Shown: positions 22,790 through 35,035, numbered from the stretch's first letter. The stretch is 64,000 bases of DNA from Monodelphis domestica (GCF_027887165.1 NC_077229.1:114592520-114656519); one strand, 5' to 3'. Notes: generated by a model not told the origin, from the sequence alone. Translations and numbers: made by a program.

Positions 22790-23734
22790 AGGTATGAGGA
22801 GCACAGATGGGGAGAATCCATAATTTCTGGGAATATATGTCTAGGCATTTCTGAAAAATTTCTAATATTGAAGAGCTGCTGAGGTCCTGTAGTGATATGA
22901 TCATACTGCTCTCTGCTGGATATGTCTGCTGATCTTATGGTCACTGTTGGGGAAATCATCTCTGTGGATAGTCTTCCATTTGTCATTGCTGGACCTCTCC
23001 ACTTATAATGTAATCACAATCACGATGCTTCTCTATACTTACAGCTTTGGGCTCTGTCCCTACAGGACTGACCATCTGTTTGCTATCTTGGTTCTTGTTT
23101 GATAATGTTCCGTGACTAAAGTGCCTTTCTTGGATTAGGGATGTCTGATAACTTTTAATCATAGCCAGAGGCCGTGAGTCACTACACCCAGCTACTAAAT
23201 TTGCTCACAGGTTAAGATAATCTATGTTTGGAGCTGATTTAGAATCCATTGCACTAGACAACTCTCTGATTTAGTATTAGAAATTCCTCCAGACCCCTCC
23301 AGCTTGCTGAGTGCAAGAGGAAAGATTTTTGTCCTTCACTTTCTTGGTTTGAATTTCTACATATATACACATACATTCAAATGTATATGCATTATAATGT
23401 ATATATAACATATATTAATATGTATCTAGGAATAAATCTTCCTCTATATTTCTATATCAATTTATGTAACTATGTATACATTTGCATATACTTACATGGT
23501 TATACATATATAGATGTAACATGTATGTATATCTGAGTGTGTTTTGTATATGCATGCATCTATGTATCTATGTGTATGTGTATAAATCCCCTGCCTATGC
23601 TCCTGTATTTTGGCTGGTAAAACAAGCAAAACAAATAATAAAAAAAATCACTTTTCTATACTTTTTTTAGTCTAGTTATAATTATTGTATCCACTACAAA
23701 GAAATAACGCTGCCTTTATTCTAATGTATTTGGT
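22790..23734. other. Unassigned sequence with TA/TG-rich block
   Basis: 22790-23335 is not recognised and has modest base complexity. 23345-23590 is a degenerate ATAC/TATG microsatellite; the frame 23482-23670 is its by-product. Confidence 0.4.
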
Positions 23735-24230
23735 AATAATAGTTGACATTTATGTAGTACTTTCAAGTTTAAAAGCACTTCATGTACATTATCACATTTA
23801 GTCCTTAAAACAACTTTATGAGCAGTGATATTCTTGTCTTCATCCTTGAATGGAGATATTATGATATGTTTTAAAGATGGGCAGATTGAGATTTAAAAAG
23901 GGAATATGGCTTGTGGAAACTCATAGGGGTAATAAGTATAGTAGCTGAGCCTTGCTCATGGCCCCTAGGTCAGGCCAATTATCTAGCTTAGACTAGATTC
24001 CACGATTTTAAGTTCAGTGCTCTTGACAAGTCACAATTCTTTAGTACTTCAAGGCTACCTTAAAATGTTCTTGTGAAGGATAGAGTAGAAGCAGCATTAA
24101 CATTATATTCTAGATGAGGAAACTGAGGTTTAGAAAATAGTGATTTATCCAAGGTCACTGTCACATGAATAGTAAATATAGAGCCCTAACTCAAACTCAG
24201 GTCATCTGGATTAAATATTTTTCTTCATAC
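23735..24230 (-). mobile_element. Two MIR-like SINEs, antisense
   Basis: 23735-24040 has the MIR order from 'tgacatttatgtagtacttt' to the head ('ccacgattttaagttcagtg'). 24095-24225 has 'agatgaggaaactgaggttt' and 'ccaaggtcactgtcacatga'. Both are old. Confidence 0.6.
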
Positions 24231-24267
24231 AAAAATATCATTGAGACTTTCTATTCTTTCTATGTTG

Positions 24268-24458
24268 AAGGTTCTTAATCTAGTGTTCTCAGATTGATCT
24301 CTAAATAGTTTTCATAGGTTCATGAATTTAAAAGAAAAAAGAATGTTAATTTTGCTAAACCATAATTGAAATTTATCTTTTTCTTCAAATATCAAAATAG
24401 GCAAACACTAGACTGTGAAGTGTGTCTATAACATGCAAAGAGGTTGAGTCCCTGCTGT
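24268..24458 (+). mobile_element. Old hAT-type element, related to 20303-20514
   Basis: 'gaaggttcttaatctagtgt' at the left and 'gcaaagaggttgagtccctg' at the right fit the same scheme as 20303-20514. The termini are worn and no TSD is visible. Confidence 0.4.
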
Positions 24459-24544
24459 AGTTAAACTAAGCCATCATCCTAATCTTCCTGAAATTGACTA
24501 CAATTTTCTCATGTCTAGGTAAAATAATTTCTCTTGGCTTACAT

Positions 24545-24745
24545 TTGTACTGATTTTAGAATCGGAAGACTCGAGTTCTAATCTCAGTTCTGATTCTATG
24601 ATAGCTATGTGATCCAGGAAAAGCCATATCACCTTTCTGACAGTCCCCTCATCTGTAAAATAGGGATAATCATTCTTTTAGTATTATTTCATGGATTTTT
24701 GTTGGAGAACAGACTTTGAAAACCTTAAAATACCATATAAATGTG
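24545..24745 (+). mobile_element. MIR-like SINE
   Basis: 'ctcgagttctaatctcagtt', 'tagctatgtgatccaggaaa', 'cccctcatctgtaaaatagg', 'aaaataccatataaatgtgt' run in sense order. Confidence 0.65.
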
Positions 24746-25972
24746 TTATGGATGTATTGCAATTAAAGTCACATGATGCTTTACCTTGATTTTTCCCAAA
24801 TTCTCTTGAAATTTCAATACTTTTTTCTTTGGCCCCTGTCACAGTCCATCTGCCAGTTCCAAGTTGGCACCAATCCATTCAATCTTTCCTGCTCTTAGTT
24901 GGCAAAAGCTTTCAATTGTCCTTGATGACTATTTGATGTAATGGTGTGTCTGATGGAAGAGGGTATTATCAAAGGTAAGAAAGCAAAAAGGATAATGGGG
25001 TCCCCTATTCTTCTTAGCATCCCACTTGTCAGCTGACCCTTGCACTCCAGGATTTCAGTATCTAATTGAATATATTTCCTTTGTCTAACTTAAGGCTGCC
25101 ATATAGGAAGGAAGTAGAGTCTCTCAGTATCCTCTGCCAAATCACAGAGTGGTAGAACCTCAGAATTGGAAAAGATTACAAGAGGTCATCTGTCTTGCCA
25201 CTGTTTCCCATCTGCTCTCTGGTGACAACACCAATGGTTCCATCCTCTTAATGATGAGTTTTTCTGGTCCCATTCTCCAATGACCTCATTTCCTTTAGCC
25301 AGGTGGTTTCAACTACATGGCTTCATATGTTGGCACCCTGAGTAGATGCCCTAGATCTGTCTGGCAATTGATTTTAACTCCAAGAGAAGGCAAGCTGCTG
25401 GTCAGCAATTTCCTGAACCTCTCAACTGGTCTAGATGCTAAATCTTTTTAGCTATTAAAAATCTATTCATTAAAGAAAGTTTCCTAATAGTTTGTACTAG
25501 GCAATACTTGGTGAACTTTTATTCATTTAAGGTATATAATTAGATTTAGAGAGTCTTAGGAGGTAGAAAGGACCTTAAGAATCATTTAAGTTTAGGTGAG
25601 ACCTGAAATAGGAATCCTTTCTCACCAGACAAGTGGTCCCAGATTTCACTCGAAAATGATGAGTTATTAGAAACTCACCACCTCCATAGTTTTCTCACTT
25701 AATTGCTCAGTAACTGTAGTTATTGTTTTCATAATGTTTTCATGACAAATAGTAATTTATTTCCTTTTAATTTTGATTCTTTTTCTGGTTCTAGTTCTAA
25801 ATCATGTGCCATAAAATTAGTTTATTTTTAAGAAGCTGTCAAATTCAGACTTTTTAATCATTTACACTGGTATTTCCTCTAAAGAGTAGTGGAACTTCTC
25901 TGTGCACAAGTTCAGTCACTCACAGGATAGAATTCACCCCGTGGAAGAGAGAAATTGGGAAAGCCTGCAACA
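24746..25972. other. Unassigned sequence with scattered SINE scraps
   Basis: No gene. 25135-25210 and 25545-25620 contain 'acctcagaattggaaaagat'-like MIR/L3 scraps. The rest shows nothing I can name. Confidence 0.4.
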
Positions 25973-26560
25973 TGACAGGACTAGCTGGGACTGATGACCT
26001 GTCATTCAAATTAGAGCATTCTGGTTTGGAATGTAACTGGGAGAAGCAGTTGGAGGAAGGGAGAAGACCAACTGAAGTCTGGACTTTTTGGCTTGGAAGA
26101 CAGAAGAGGTCTGAGGTCTCTTGGCTTTTGGAGATTGAAGCCTGAAGGTTGACCCTTGGCTTGGGGACAGAAGAAAGAAGTTCAAAAGTCCAGCTCTCTC
26201 TGATTTTCTCTGTTGTGATAGGGACTGAACTTCAAGACCTATCAGGCATTTCCCCAAATTGAACTATATTCCACCATCCTTCAACCTAAGACTTATTTTA
26301 GTATTAGGGAAAACCCAAACCCTCTTCCCCTCCATTTCTTATCTTTCCTTTATTCCCAATAAATCCCTTACTTAATTTAGAGAAGAGAAAGAGTATTTAT
26401 TTGAGACATCATAAACTCACCCTGGAGTTGATTAGAGAGACAAATAGGAGAATCAACAGGAAGGAGGAAGAGGGAGGAAGGGAGGAAGGAAGACCAGCCT
26501 GATTTGTAGTTATCAATTACAATTCAAATAGTCCCTTATTTCAACCCACATAGGCCAGGT
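25973..26560 (+). mobile_element. Probable ERV LTR
   Basis: Starts TGACAGGACT, the same word that starts the LTR at 50616. It has a GA-rich middle with repeated CTGAAG/GAAG words, then a C-rich stretch and an AATAAATCCC poly(A) signal near 26358, followed by a U5-like part. No TATA box or TSD is certain, and the 3' limit is a guess. Confidence 0.5.
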
Positions 26561-26594
26561 AGTATTAGATGTAGAAATTATCTTCTATTCTTTT

Positions 26595-26725
26595 TAATTC
26601 AACAAGTAGGTTTTAAGAAACTCTTATGGATAAGTCTATGGGCTAGGTTCTACAGGGAACACACAAATAAATATTCAGTTCCTGAACTCACAGAGATTAT
26701 AGTCTAATAGGGAAGATAAAACATG
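26595..26725 (-). mobile_element. L2 LINE 3' end
   Basis: 'tctatgggctaggttctaca', 'aactcacagagattatagtc' are antisense L2 terminal blocks. Confidence 0.55.
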
Positions 26726-27174
26726 AACACAAATTGCTATGCCACCTCGATATAACCCATTCCCCCTAGATACACATTTGGACACATGCAGAATAGGTCA
26801 CATCATGGACCCTGACCCATAAAAGTAGATTTCTCTCATTCCCACACATAATTTATTCTAAGCAATCACTGAGGATAGCTTCTGTGTACACTTGTATAAA
26901 TATGGATAACAGGGTCCCCAGATTCCTTATAAACACACAGGGTAGCAAATGTATATCAGGCACAGCACACAGAAATTGTGAAAAACACAAAGGAACACAT
27001 AAGCAAATGTAGAAAATGAGTAAAGAAATCACATTAGTCTATAAACAATTAGCAGGGTGTGTCATCCTCTTCTGTGAATCCTTCTTATCTGACCAAAGTC
27101 CTTCCAATTTAGCTCCACCCTTGGTAAGGAATTGAATTTGGAGTCATCTTTGGAAGAACATCCTTCCATTTCAG
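26726..27174. other. Unassigned sequence
   Basis: No repeat or gene recognised. Confidence 0.4.
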
Positions 27175-27295
27175 TAAACCTCTCTCCCTCCCTCTTCCTT
27201 TCCTCTCCTCCCTTTTTTTCTCTCCCTCATTTTCTCTTCCATAATCTCTGTCTGTCTCTTTCTCTGTCTCTCTAGTGTGTCTGTCTCTCTCTGAG
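27175..27295. repeat. Polypyrimidine (CT)-rich tract
   Basis: CCCTCC, TTTCTC and TGTCTCTC units. The minus frame 27303-27109 is an Arg/Glu-rich artefact of this tract. Confidence 0.9.
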
Positions 27296-27444
27296 AAGTC
27301 CAATGAATAACCTCTGAACCTTCAAACTTGTGCACAAGCATTTCCTACTGTTGCTACTTTCTATGGACCTTGTTATGTTTGTGTTTATAGTAGTAGTGAC
27401 CTACTGTGATCTTAGATGGCAGGTATAGAGATAACCTGTCCAAT

Positions 27445-27845
27445 TCAATTCAACCAACATTTGTTAAGCCCCTATTGTGCATGGAGCACTGTGGTTGCAA
27501 AGATGAAAAGTGATGCTGTCACTCGGTCCTTGCCCTCCAGCAATTTATATTCCATTGTGGTGGGTGGCAAGAATACTGAGATGACATGTTAATGAAAGTT
27601 ATTTATATACTGTATATACTTAAAATACTACATGTATAGGTCTTTAAACTTACAAAGTGCTCTCCACTATCTCTCCTTTGATCCTGAAAATGGGGCAATA
27701 AAAGAAATGCATTTATCATTTCACTTTACAGATTATCAAGAGATTAAGGGATTTGTCCACATTCACACTTTCTGAATTCTGAAGCAGAATTTGAACCCAT
27801 GACTTCCTGGCTAAAGCCCAGAGCTCTATCCACTAAGTCATATTG
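27445..27845 (-). mobile_element. L2 3' end and MIR-like SINE, antisense
   Basis: 27445-27600: 'caaccaacatttgttaagcc', 'cctattgtgcatggagcact' (L2). 27625-27845: 'gaatttgaacccatgacttc' and 'gagctctatccactaagtca' (SINE head). Confidence 0.65.
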
Positions 27846-27959
27846 TAGTGTACAAAGCGTCAGATGAGGAGCAGTGACAAATCACAGAGGAGAGGTCTTG
27901 GAGGTGGTTGGAGGAAAGGAAGAAGAGTAGAGAAGAGGGTTAATTCTACTCTATTCCTT

Positions 27960-28260
27960 TGGATTTGATTACAAAAGGCCAGGAAGAACAGGCTGACTCC
28001 ATCTGTTCCACAGTCATCAAATAATCGGATTATTCAGGCAGAAGGACACTTCATGGTTAATTAGCATAAGGAAACCTTCAAGGCTCCGAGGTGACAGGCT
28101 CAAGGAGGGGACTGGAAAATGATGAAAGGCAAGCATTTCAAATGGTGCCCCTGCGCAGCTTTAAATGGGTTTGCTAGGAAGCCTGTCACATTTGGCTGTC
28201 CGGGTAATTTGATTATGAAAAAGAGAGAGGGGGGAGGAGAGATGGATCAAACGCAATCAG
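27960..28260. promoter_or_regulatory. Candidate conserved noncoding element
   Basis: A repeat-free stretch with higher G+C and several CpGs than its surroundings. It holds bicoid/OTX-type cores (ATAATCGGATTA at 28021-28032), a homeobox core (GGTTAATTAGC, 28054-28064) and GGTAATTTGATTATG (28203-28217). No open frame of note. Function is inferred only from base make-up and motif density. Confidence 0.4.
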
Positions 28261-28514
28261 CAGAGCTGAGAGGGCAGCTACTGCCAGGAGGCTGAGAAGG
28301 GATCTTAAAATAGACTGGGCAGTGGAGTGACCTACAGCCCATCCCAGTTTAAAGCCTGTAGGAAAGCTCTCCCATGGAGGTTTCAACAAAGATCAAAAAG
28401 AGCCAGCCTCAAGTAGGACCTCCTATGATTTCATGGGTTCCAAGGCAAAATTCTCTCCCTACATGTATCTTCCACTGGCCGCACTGGGACATCGTAAGTA
28501 CTTCTATTTGGAAA

Positions 28515-28950
28515 AGTGCTGGCCTGCAAATCAGGAGCCAGAGCTTCTAGTCTCCATCTGTGATCATGGGTAAATCTCCTTTCCCGAACCTCACTTTCTG
28601 CATCTGTACAATAACAGCTCATATTTATGTGATGGCTTTTCTCACAATGATTTTATGAGGCTCTTACTGTGAAAATTATTATTCGTATTTTACAGATGAA
28701 TAGAGTGAGTTTCATAAAGGTAAAGTGACTTTCCTAGCATCCATATGGTAGATAAGTTGTGACAGAGTTAGATTGCGATCATATTTTCCATAATTTTTGG
28801 ATTTAGAGTTGTAAATAACTCTAAGAGAACATATACTCCAAGCACCTCATCATACAGACAAGGAAACAGAAGTTGAGAAGAAGTTTGATTTGTCCAATAT
28901 TACAATGATAATATAGGATATAAAATCAAAAGAGGTAATATCTCCAAAAT
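28515..28950. mobile_element. Cluster of MIR-like SINE pieces
   Basis: 28515-28620 is sense ('gatcatgggtaaatctcctt', 'ctgcatctgtacaataacag'); 28640-28790 and 28830-28950 are antisense ('ttttacagatgaatagagtg', 'acagacaaggaaacagaagt'). All are worn. Confidence 0.5.
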
Positions 28951-29335
28951 AATTTATAAATATTAAGTTCAATACAAATGTTATCCACCATCACTACGAC
29001 TAATACTGCCACTGCCCCTGCCCCTAATAACAATAATAATAAATAGCAGAAATTTGATTCATATTCCTGTCCTCTTAGTTCCTAATATTTCCTTTCCAAT
29101 GGGTCTCACTTCCTTTTGCCAATGAGACATCTAAAGTCCTTTCCATATCCGACATTTTCAAATTCCAGGATTCTTGTCATTGCATCCTGAATGCTTAAAA
29201 AAGCCAAAAAGACATATCTTTTTGAAGGAAGTATTGTCTTCGTTCCACTGGCCTCTTGCAAATAGAATTTCTAGTGAGTGAGAATATGTTGCTTCATCCA
29301 GATCTAATGGGAATGAATTCCTAAGAGTTTTCCTG
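28951..29335. other. Unassigned sequence
   Basis: No gene or clear repeat. It includes a short AATAATAAT run near 29030. Confidence 0.4.
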
Positions 29336-29394
29336 AATAACTAGAGGGACTATAATATATAGTAATTATATATCATATATAGTAATATAATATA

Positions 29395-29815
29395 GTAATA
29401 TAGTAAAACTTTATTGTGGGAGGGGGAGGAGGAAAGAAGAGCAAGGGGGAGCCCTAAACTAGTAGATGGCTAGGGATCTTCACCTGGGTGGAGAAGTGGG
29501 CAATCTTTTATAGGGTGGTGGTCTGGGTTGGCATAACCTGTGTTGCCTCTTAATTGACAAGAGTTGGAGTACTTGTATCCAGATGACTGGATGTCTCTAA
29601 GGTGGTTGGCTTTGGGGATGGGAGCTTTTGGTTGCCAGGCTTGTATAGTCCTTAGTATGGAACAGACAGTATAATTCTAGAACATTAGTCCAAATGGATT
29701 TGTCAGGTGACAGCATGGGAAGTAAGAGTACCCTATGAAGTGGAACTACTTGCTTTGTTCTGGAATTTCAGCAGGTGCAGGGGAAGGTGAAGGGGAGGCT
29801 ATTAGTCTTGGTATG
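29395..29815 (-). mobile_element. Probable ERV LTR, antisense
   Basis: The minus strand has CTATAAAAGATTGCCC (TATA box near 29503) and CAATAAAGTTTTAC (poly(A) signal near 29410) about 95 bp apart in the right order. The U3 part upstream is not similar to other LTRs here. The U5 side merges with AT-rich repeats (29340-29400), so neither end is exact. Confidence 0.6.
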
Positions 29816-29885
29816 TGTATATATATATGTATATATATATGTGTGTGTATATAATTATATATAATGCAGTATATATACAGACACA
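29816..29885. repeat. (TA)n/(GT)n microsatellite
   Basis: Alternating TATATG/TGTGTG and ATAATTATATATAATG. Confidence 0.9.
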
Positions 29886-30431
29886 CATGAGAATCAGATA
29901 CTCTTTGAAATGGTTTGGTGAGAGACTAGTAAAGATGTTCTGTTGAACTGAACATTTAAGGAAGCCAGAGATTCCAAGATGTAGAGTATATTCCAGGTCT
30001 AAGGGATATCTGATACAAAAGCATATAACATGGAAATGGAGCGTTGTGTATTAGAAGCCATAAGGAAACACATATTGTTCAAACCACTTAATATCTTGAA
30101 GCCTGTGTGGAAAATGACACTAATTATACTTTATTATTTGCTTTATAAATCATTATTGTTATGATTGAATGAGATAACATGATTAAAGAACATTTAAAAT
30201 GTTTATGAAATCCCAGATTTGTAGCAGGGAGCTTTGTTTGGGTTTGAATTGGACTAGTTGGTTGCTGAGGTCCCTTCAACTGTAATTTTGTGATTCTGGA
30301 AATATCTCAGAAGCCTATACAAATCCCTGCCCATACAGCAATCCCTAGTAAGAACATCTCTGACAAAAATCTAAGATAGCAAGAAACTGAGTAATGGGAG
30401 ACCTATTACTAATCAATGAAGTTTATTCCAT

Positions 30432-30432
<1 letters not shown>
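29886..30432. other. Unassigned sequence
   Basis: No gene. 30085-30230 has faint MIR-like words ('tgattgaatgagataacatg') in sense. Confidence 0.35.

Positions 30433-30482
<50 letters not shown>
30433..30482. repeat. (AT)n microsatellite
   Basis: A pure AT run. Confidence 0.97.
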
Positions 30483-30484
<2 letters not shown>

Positions 30485-30619
30485 TGACGCAGAGTTTATA
30501 TACAATGAATTAAAATCTAGCTCCCTGGAATTTTCACCTATCATACCCAGTTCTGTCTCCCAGGATCCAGAATAAGTAAAATACCTATTTCACTGACAAA
30601 CTTTGAAAAACATAGAAAG

Positions 30620-30828
30620 GTGCAGCTTGGTGACTCAGTGGATTGAGAGCCAGGCCCAGAGATGGGAGGCTCTGGGTTCAAATTTGATCTCAGATACTTC
30701 TCAGCTATGTGACCCTGGGCGAGTCACTTGACCCCTCATTTCCTAGCCCTTATCATTTTTTTTTGCCTTAGAACCAATATACAATATTGATTCTAAGACA
30801 GAAGGTATGGGTTTTAAGGGGAAAAAAG
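30620..30828 (+). mobile_element. WSINE-like tRNA SINE with perfect TSD
   Basis: Head 'gactcagtggattgagagcc', 'agctatgtgaccctgggcga', then 'gattctaagacagaaggtat' and TTTTAAGGGGAAAA tail: a marsupial tRNA SINE of about 200 bp. It is flanked by AAAACATAGAAAG at 30607-30619 and 30829-30841 (13 bp, identical), so the insertion is fairly young. Confidence 0.88.
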
Positions 30829-30841
30829 AAAACATAGAAAG

Positions 30842-31289
30842 CCAATCACAATTTGAAAAATGGAAAATTTTTCAGTAGTCATCTAATTCAATCCTTACAA
30901 AAATAATCTATCAAAAAAAATAAATCTCCCCTTGAGTTTTCTCTACTGGTGGCTTAATATCCCTCAGCTCATTTAATAAATCCTTCCTTTGCTAAGTTTC
31001 AGGTGTTCTCACCATATCTAACTCTGGAAACACTACAACTTACTAATGTTCATAGTAAAATATGGAGCTTGGCATATAGTGAACATTTAATAATAGGTTT
31101 TCTTTACTATTTGATGGACAGAACTAAGCAAAATATCCCATAAGGTTCAGAGCAGACTTCAAAGTTTTAGGAAAATGTGCCACTGTTCCTAGTTCTGCCC
31201 CCCTGAGACCAATCAGAACAAGTCTAGTCCTTCTTCAGTCTCACAGTCCATCAAACACTTGAAGTTCACCATCATGCCCCCCCTCCAAG
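30842..31289. other. Unassigned sequence
   Basis: Nothing recognised apart from faint L2-like words near 31060-31090. Confidence 0.35.
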
Positions 31290-31470
31290 TCCTTTTTCCA
31301 AGATTAATATTGCTGACATTGTTTTATACTGTTGAGTCACATTGAGCCTGTAGTCCACAAAACTCCCCAAATCCTTTTATATAAATTTGTTTTGAGCAGC
31401 ATCCCTCTTACCTTGTATTTGTACAGTTGATATTTTTAATCCAAGTAAAAGCTGGCATCTGTCCAACCTT
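31290..31470 (-). mobile_element. CR1/L3 LINE fragment
   Basis: 'ttgagcctgtagtccacaaa', 'ttgtatttgtacagttgata' and 'aatccaagtaaaagctggca' follow the antisense CR1/L3 order, the part just upstream of that seen at 56370-56490. Confidence 0.6.
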
Positions 31471-33019
31471 AGGGCCATTTCTCTGAAGAAGTTTTCACTT
31501 ACGAGGTTACACAGCTTCGGAACATTAACTGCTGAACACTCTCAGCCAATCAGGAGTCACAGCTCTTCTTGCATGCAAAATAGGAAACATGTTTTCATTC
31601 AGGTCTTAGTGACCTTTTTTCTGAGGGGCAATCTCTGCAATGCTGTTTGCTGCTTATGTAGAGGGACCCTCAATTCTTCAATGACTAAAAAAGCTCAGAG
31701 TCAGAGTGCTGGCTCTGCACACCTTTGGGTAGGAAGCAGACACTTCAGGAAAATCACTCCAAAAAGTAGAACTATGCAGGTGTGGGGCTACATAAATCCC
31801 TATTAAATTTAAGACACAACTATCTTGAGAAATGGAGGTTATAGAATGATACTTTTTAAAAAAGCACCTGAGGAAACATGAGCAAGTGCTAATGAATTTG
31901 ACTAAACTGGACATTAACATTCTGGATAAGTGATACAAGCTATTCATGGGGAAGACTTTTCTTGCCTCATGCCTGTCTATAACTTCTGCCTATGTCTTCC
32001 TCGATTGTATAAGCAATTTTATGAAAAAATATCTATGCATATATCAGATGTATCCTCGATGTAGACATAAGATAGGAATAAACAGGCATTTACTAACAAT
32101 TTTTTTATAGCAGATAACCCTTTTCTAATCACACAAGTGTCTGAGAGGTGTAGCTAATATAAGATCCCACTGGGTCTATTGTTGATTTTAAGGAAACATT
32201 TTATTCTGATGGTATAAAATGCAGACAAAAGCTTCCCTTAAGGAGAAAAATGATTCTCAGGCATATGTTAGCATTCAGGAACCTTTAATGGATGCAACTA
32301 CAGAGATTACTTTGTTCAGTTACCCTCTGAGTATGAACATCTCACAATGGCATAAATCATGGAGAAGTGCTCACCTAAAGTGTTTACTGTTTACCAATGA
32401 CATTTAAGATGCCCTGTATGGAGGTTAAAAAAGAGGAAAGAAGAATTCATGGTTGGTGCAAAGGCTCTCTCAGTATTCCTTCTATATAGTTATATTTTGC
32501 TAAATGTACCAAGCCTTGGATCATTATAAAAGCTCTTCAGCTACTTAAGTCATGATAATAAAGAGAACTGCCTAACAGTCCACACTGGGGGAAAAAAATG
32601 GAGGCAAATTATAATGTAATTATAATACAAATTATAAATAAGCACACACAAATACATATACTTGTGTATATATTTATGCAAATATGCAAATATACATCCA
32701 TATGTGTATGGATATATATTATATATAACATCTTTAACAAGTTCAACAGAAAATGAGATGAGCCAAGAATTGAGTAGGAGGTAAGACTGAGAAGGATCAC
32801 ATTGAAAAACCTGGGCTACATTTTCTATGGTGCCAATTGACCATTGGTGGTGAAAGTCATAACTTTAACAGACTATCAAATGAGAAAACATATTTTCAGT
32901 GATTTTCTAACCAGAAGGAATGATACAAATACTGGCCATTATTCTTATTCTTATTCTTATCAATATTAATTTAGTAGTTCCATGTGGTTGCAAATTATGG
33001 TGCACCATGGGCTCAAAAG
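31471..33019. other. Unassigned sequence
   Basis: No gene or transposon recognised over 1.5 kb. It contains an ATAT/ACAC-rich block (32635-32730) and a (TTATTC)n run at 32940-32962. Frames 31573-31806 and 31678-31947 overlap on opposite strands and have no recognisable domain. Confidence 0.4.
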
Positions 33020-34060
33020 GATCAAAGTCAGAGGTGACATAGAGGCTACTGGAATCCCAAGGTACACCGCAGCATGTTATTGTAGGGTTTGGAAAAGAGA
33101 GAGACCTTTGGAATGCTATGGTTTGACTGACATGCACTGCAGTGACAGTTTGGGCAGCAAAGGATTGTGGGGGAGAACTGTTGACTGAGAATTCTGGATA
33201 GCCCTAGGTCTTCTCATTCAGGACTGAGGGCTGTGAAGTTCAGTTCTGAGTGGCTAAGGGATCCCTCAAAGCCACGAGAGGACCCAGATTTTGTGCTCTT
33301 AGCTCCTGAAGCTGAGTTCCCCAAGAAATCCATCCTACTGTTTCCTCTACCTGCCATCAAGATCTCTGTTCCTGAGGAGGAGCTGGAAAGAGACTCACAC
33401 AAAACCTCTTGTTTCTTTGGTCTCTACTATCTTTCCCTGATCTGTGTTAAGATTTAGTGTTAAGATATATTAGCTTAGAAACCTATGAGAGCAGTCAGCT
33501 GGGAGAGGGGCTGAGACATTTTGTGGACTCAGGAACCAGCCTCTTGCCTAGCTGCTGAGGCTTAGTTTAGTTTTAGTTTCTTCCATTTCCCTTCAACCTT
33601 GTGTCTCCCCCTTCCTTTCAAACAAATCCTTAGATTAAGTCAAGATTTCGCTTTGGCCTATCCTTTCAGCAGGAGGGGAGTTGGGCAATTTGAGACTGGA
33701 CTCAAAACTTGAGTCCTGTTTCTTCCTGTGACAAGTCCACGCTAGGACTGTCACACATTCTCCATTCGAGGAAGATACATTATAAACCTTCCTCAGAAGG
33801 GAAACAGACATCTCTTCCACTCAGGTTGTGCTCTCTTTTGGTGCTCTAAGGATTTAGTCTGTTAAATATCCCTTGAGTAAAGGAGAGAGAAAGCCACTTT
33901 CCTCTCCCTCTGGAGGTTATCTCAAACCCCTGCTTCAATTCACCTTAGGGAGGAAAAGATCCTGACATCTCCCCTCCATCAACAAGGCTTACCTCAGTTC
34001 CCATATTCCCTCACCACTTGATTCACTCAACTTTCTCCACTGGTATCACATCTAACTAGT
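33020..34060 (+). mobile_element. Possible long ERV LTR or ERV-derived block
   Basis: Composition differs from the flanks (more G+C, many CTGAG, CCTC and TTTAGTTTTAG words) and runs into a C-rich segment with CAAATCCTTAGATTAAG (33623-33639), like the end of the U3/R part of the LTRs at 25973 and 50616. No TATA box, ends or TSD could be fixed. The frame 33233-33457 is not recognised as a protein. Confidence 0.35.
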
Positions 34061-34599
34061 AGGACAAACCATCCAACCCCTTCCATTACAAAAAGAAGGA
34101 AAAGCCTTTTTTCATTTTTACATTATCAACAATGGTTTGAAAAAGATAGAAGGCATCATCAGAGGCATTTATGGATGGGGGAAAAGTGGACCAAAATGAA
34201 AAATAATTGATAGACATTCCAATATATGAAAAGAACCAGAGTAAGACCCCCTCTAGTGAACTTAGTGAATCCTCTATGGAAGATTGACAGGATACAGAAG
34301 AATATTATATGGATGATAAAACATGTGTATTTTGGAGGGATGATGGGCAGGGTTATGATCTCTCCTAGAGGAAAACCTAGTCACACTGGCAAGAGGACAA
34401 TTCATTCCTTTTTGTTTGTGTTTTGTTTTGTTTTCTCTCTTTTAAAAACTCCTCTCTCCTCACTTTCCTTCTTTCATAGAAAAATAAAAAGGAAGATAAA
34501 GCCTCCATAATCTATATGAAAAATAAATATCCCCATTTACCATGTCCAAAAACATGTATCATTCTGCATTTTAAGTCTATTACTTCTATGAGAGGAGAT
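34061..34599. other. Unassigned sequence
   Basis: No repeat family recognised; the frame 34226-34510 has no domain and is most likely chance. Confidence 0.4.
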
Positions 34600-35035
34600 G
34601 AGTGGTGTTTCATCCTCAGGAGTTTGGACTCATGATGTATCAACTCATTGATCAGAACTCTAAAATCTTTCAAAGTTATTTGTTTTTACAGTGTTGTTAT
34701 TGCATAATTTATTTTCCTGGATCTACTCACTTTATTATGTATCATCAGGGCTCTTTCCTGTTCATTCTTTTAATTTTTTTTCTCAAATTGCATGTAGATA
34801 CAATTTTTAAATAATTGTTTTCTGACATTTTGCAATACATATTCTCTCCCTCCCTCCTTTTCCCCCTCCCAAAATAGCAGGTAATGTGATATAGGTCACA
34901 ACTGTGCTGTCATGCAATACATATTTCTATGTTTGTCATGTTGTGAAAGAAGGCACATATTACTTATATATGAAAAAATATGAAGGAAGTAAAGTGAAAA
35001 AATGGTTTGCTTCAATCTGCCTTGTATTTTTGGAA
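34600..35035 (-). mobile_element. Two old L1 3'-end fragments, antisense
   Basis: 34600-34745 corresponds to ORF2 C-terminal sequence, while 34745-35035 corresponds to the 3' UTR of an older L1 ('attctctccctccctccttt', 'ttgtcatgttgtgaaagaag'). In a single antisense L1 these would occur in the other order, so there are two insertions. Confidence 0.55.

Noticed and set aside
22560..22986. Three overlapping minus-strand frames of 69-136 codons
   Set aside because: Their Tyr-Leu-Ser-Ile repeats are a translation of the (GATA)n microsatellite.
27109..27303. Minus frame rich in Arg, Glu and Lys
   Set aside because: A translation of the CT-rich tract on the opposite strand.
30620..30828. A tRNA gene in the SINE head
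   Set aside because: The tRNA-like part is diverged, continues into a SINE body and A-rich tail, and has a TSD; it is a SINE and not a tRNA gene. The same holds for the other SINE heads.
33233..33457. 74-codon frame as a possible exon
   Set aside because: No recognisable domain, the opposite strand is also open over the same part, and it sits in a possible LTR block.
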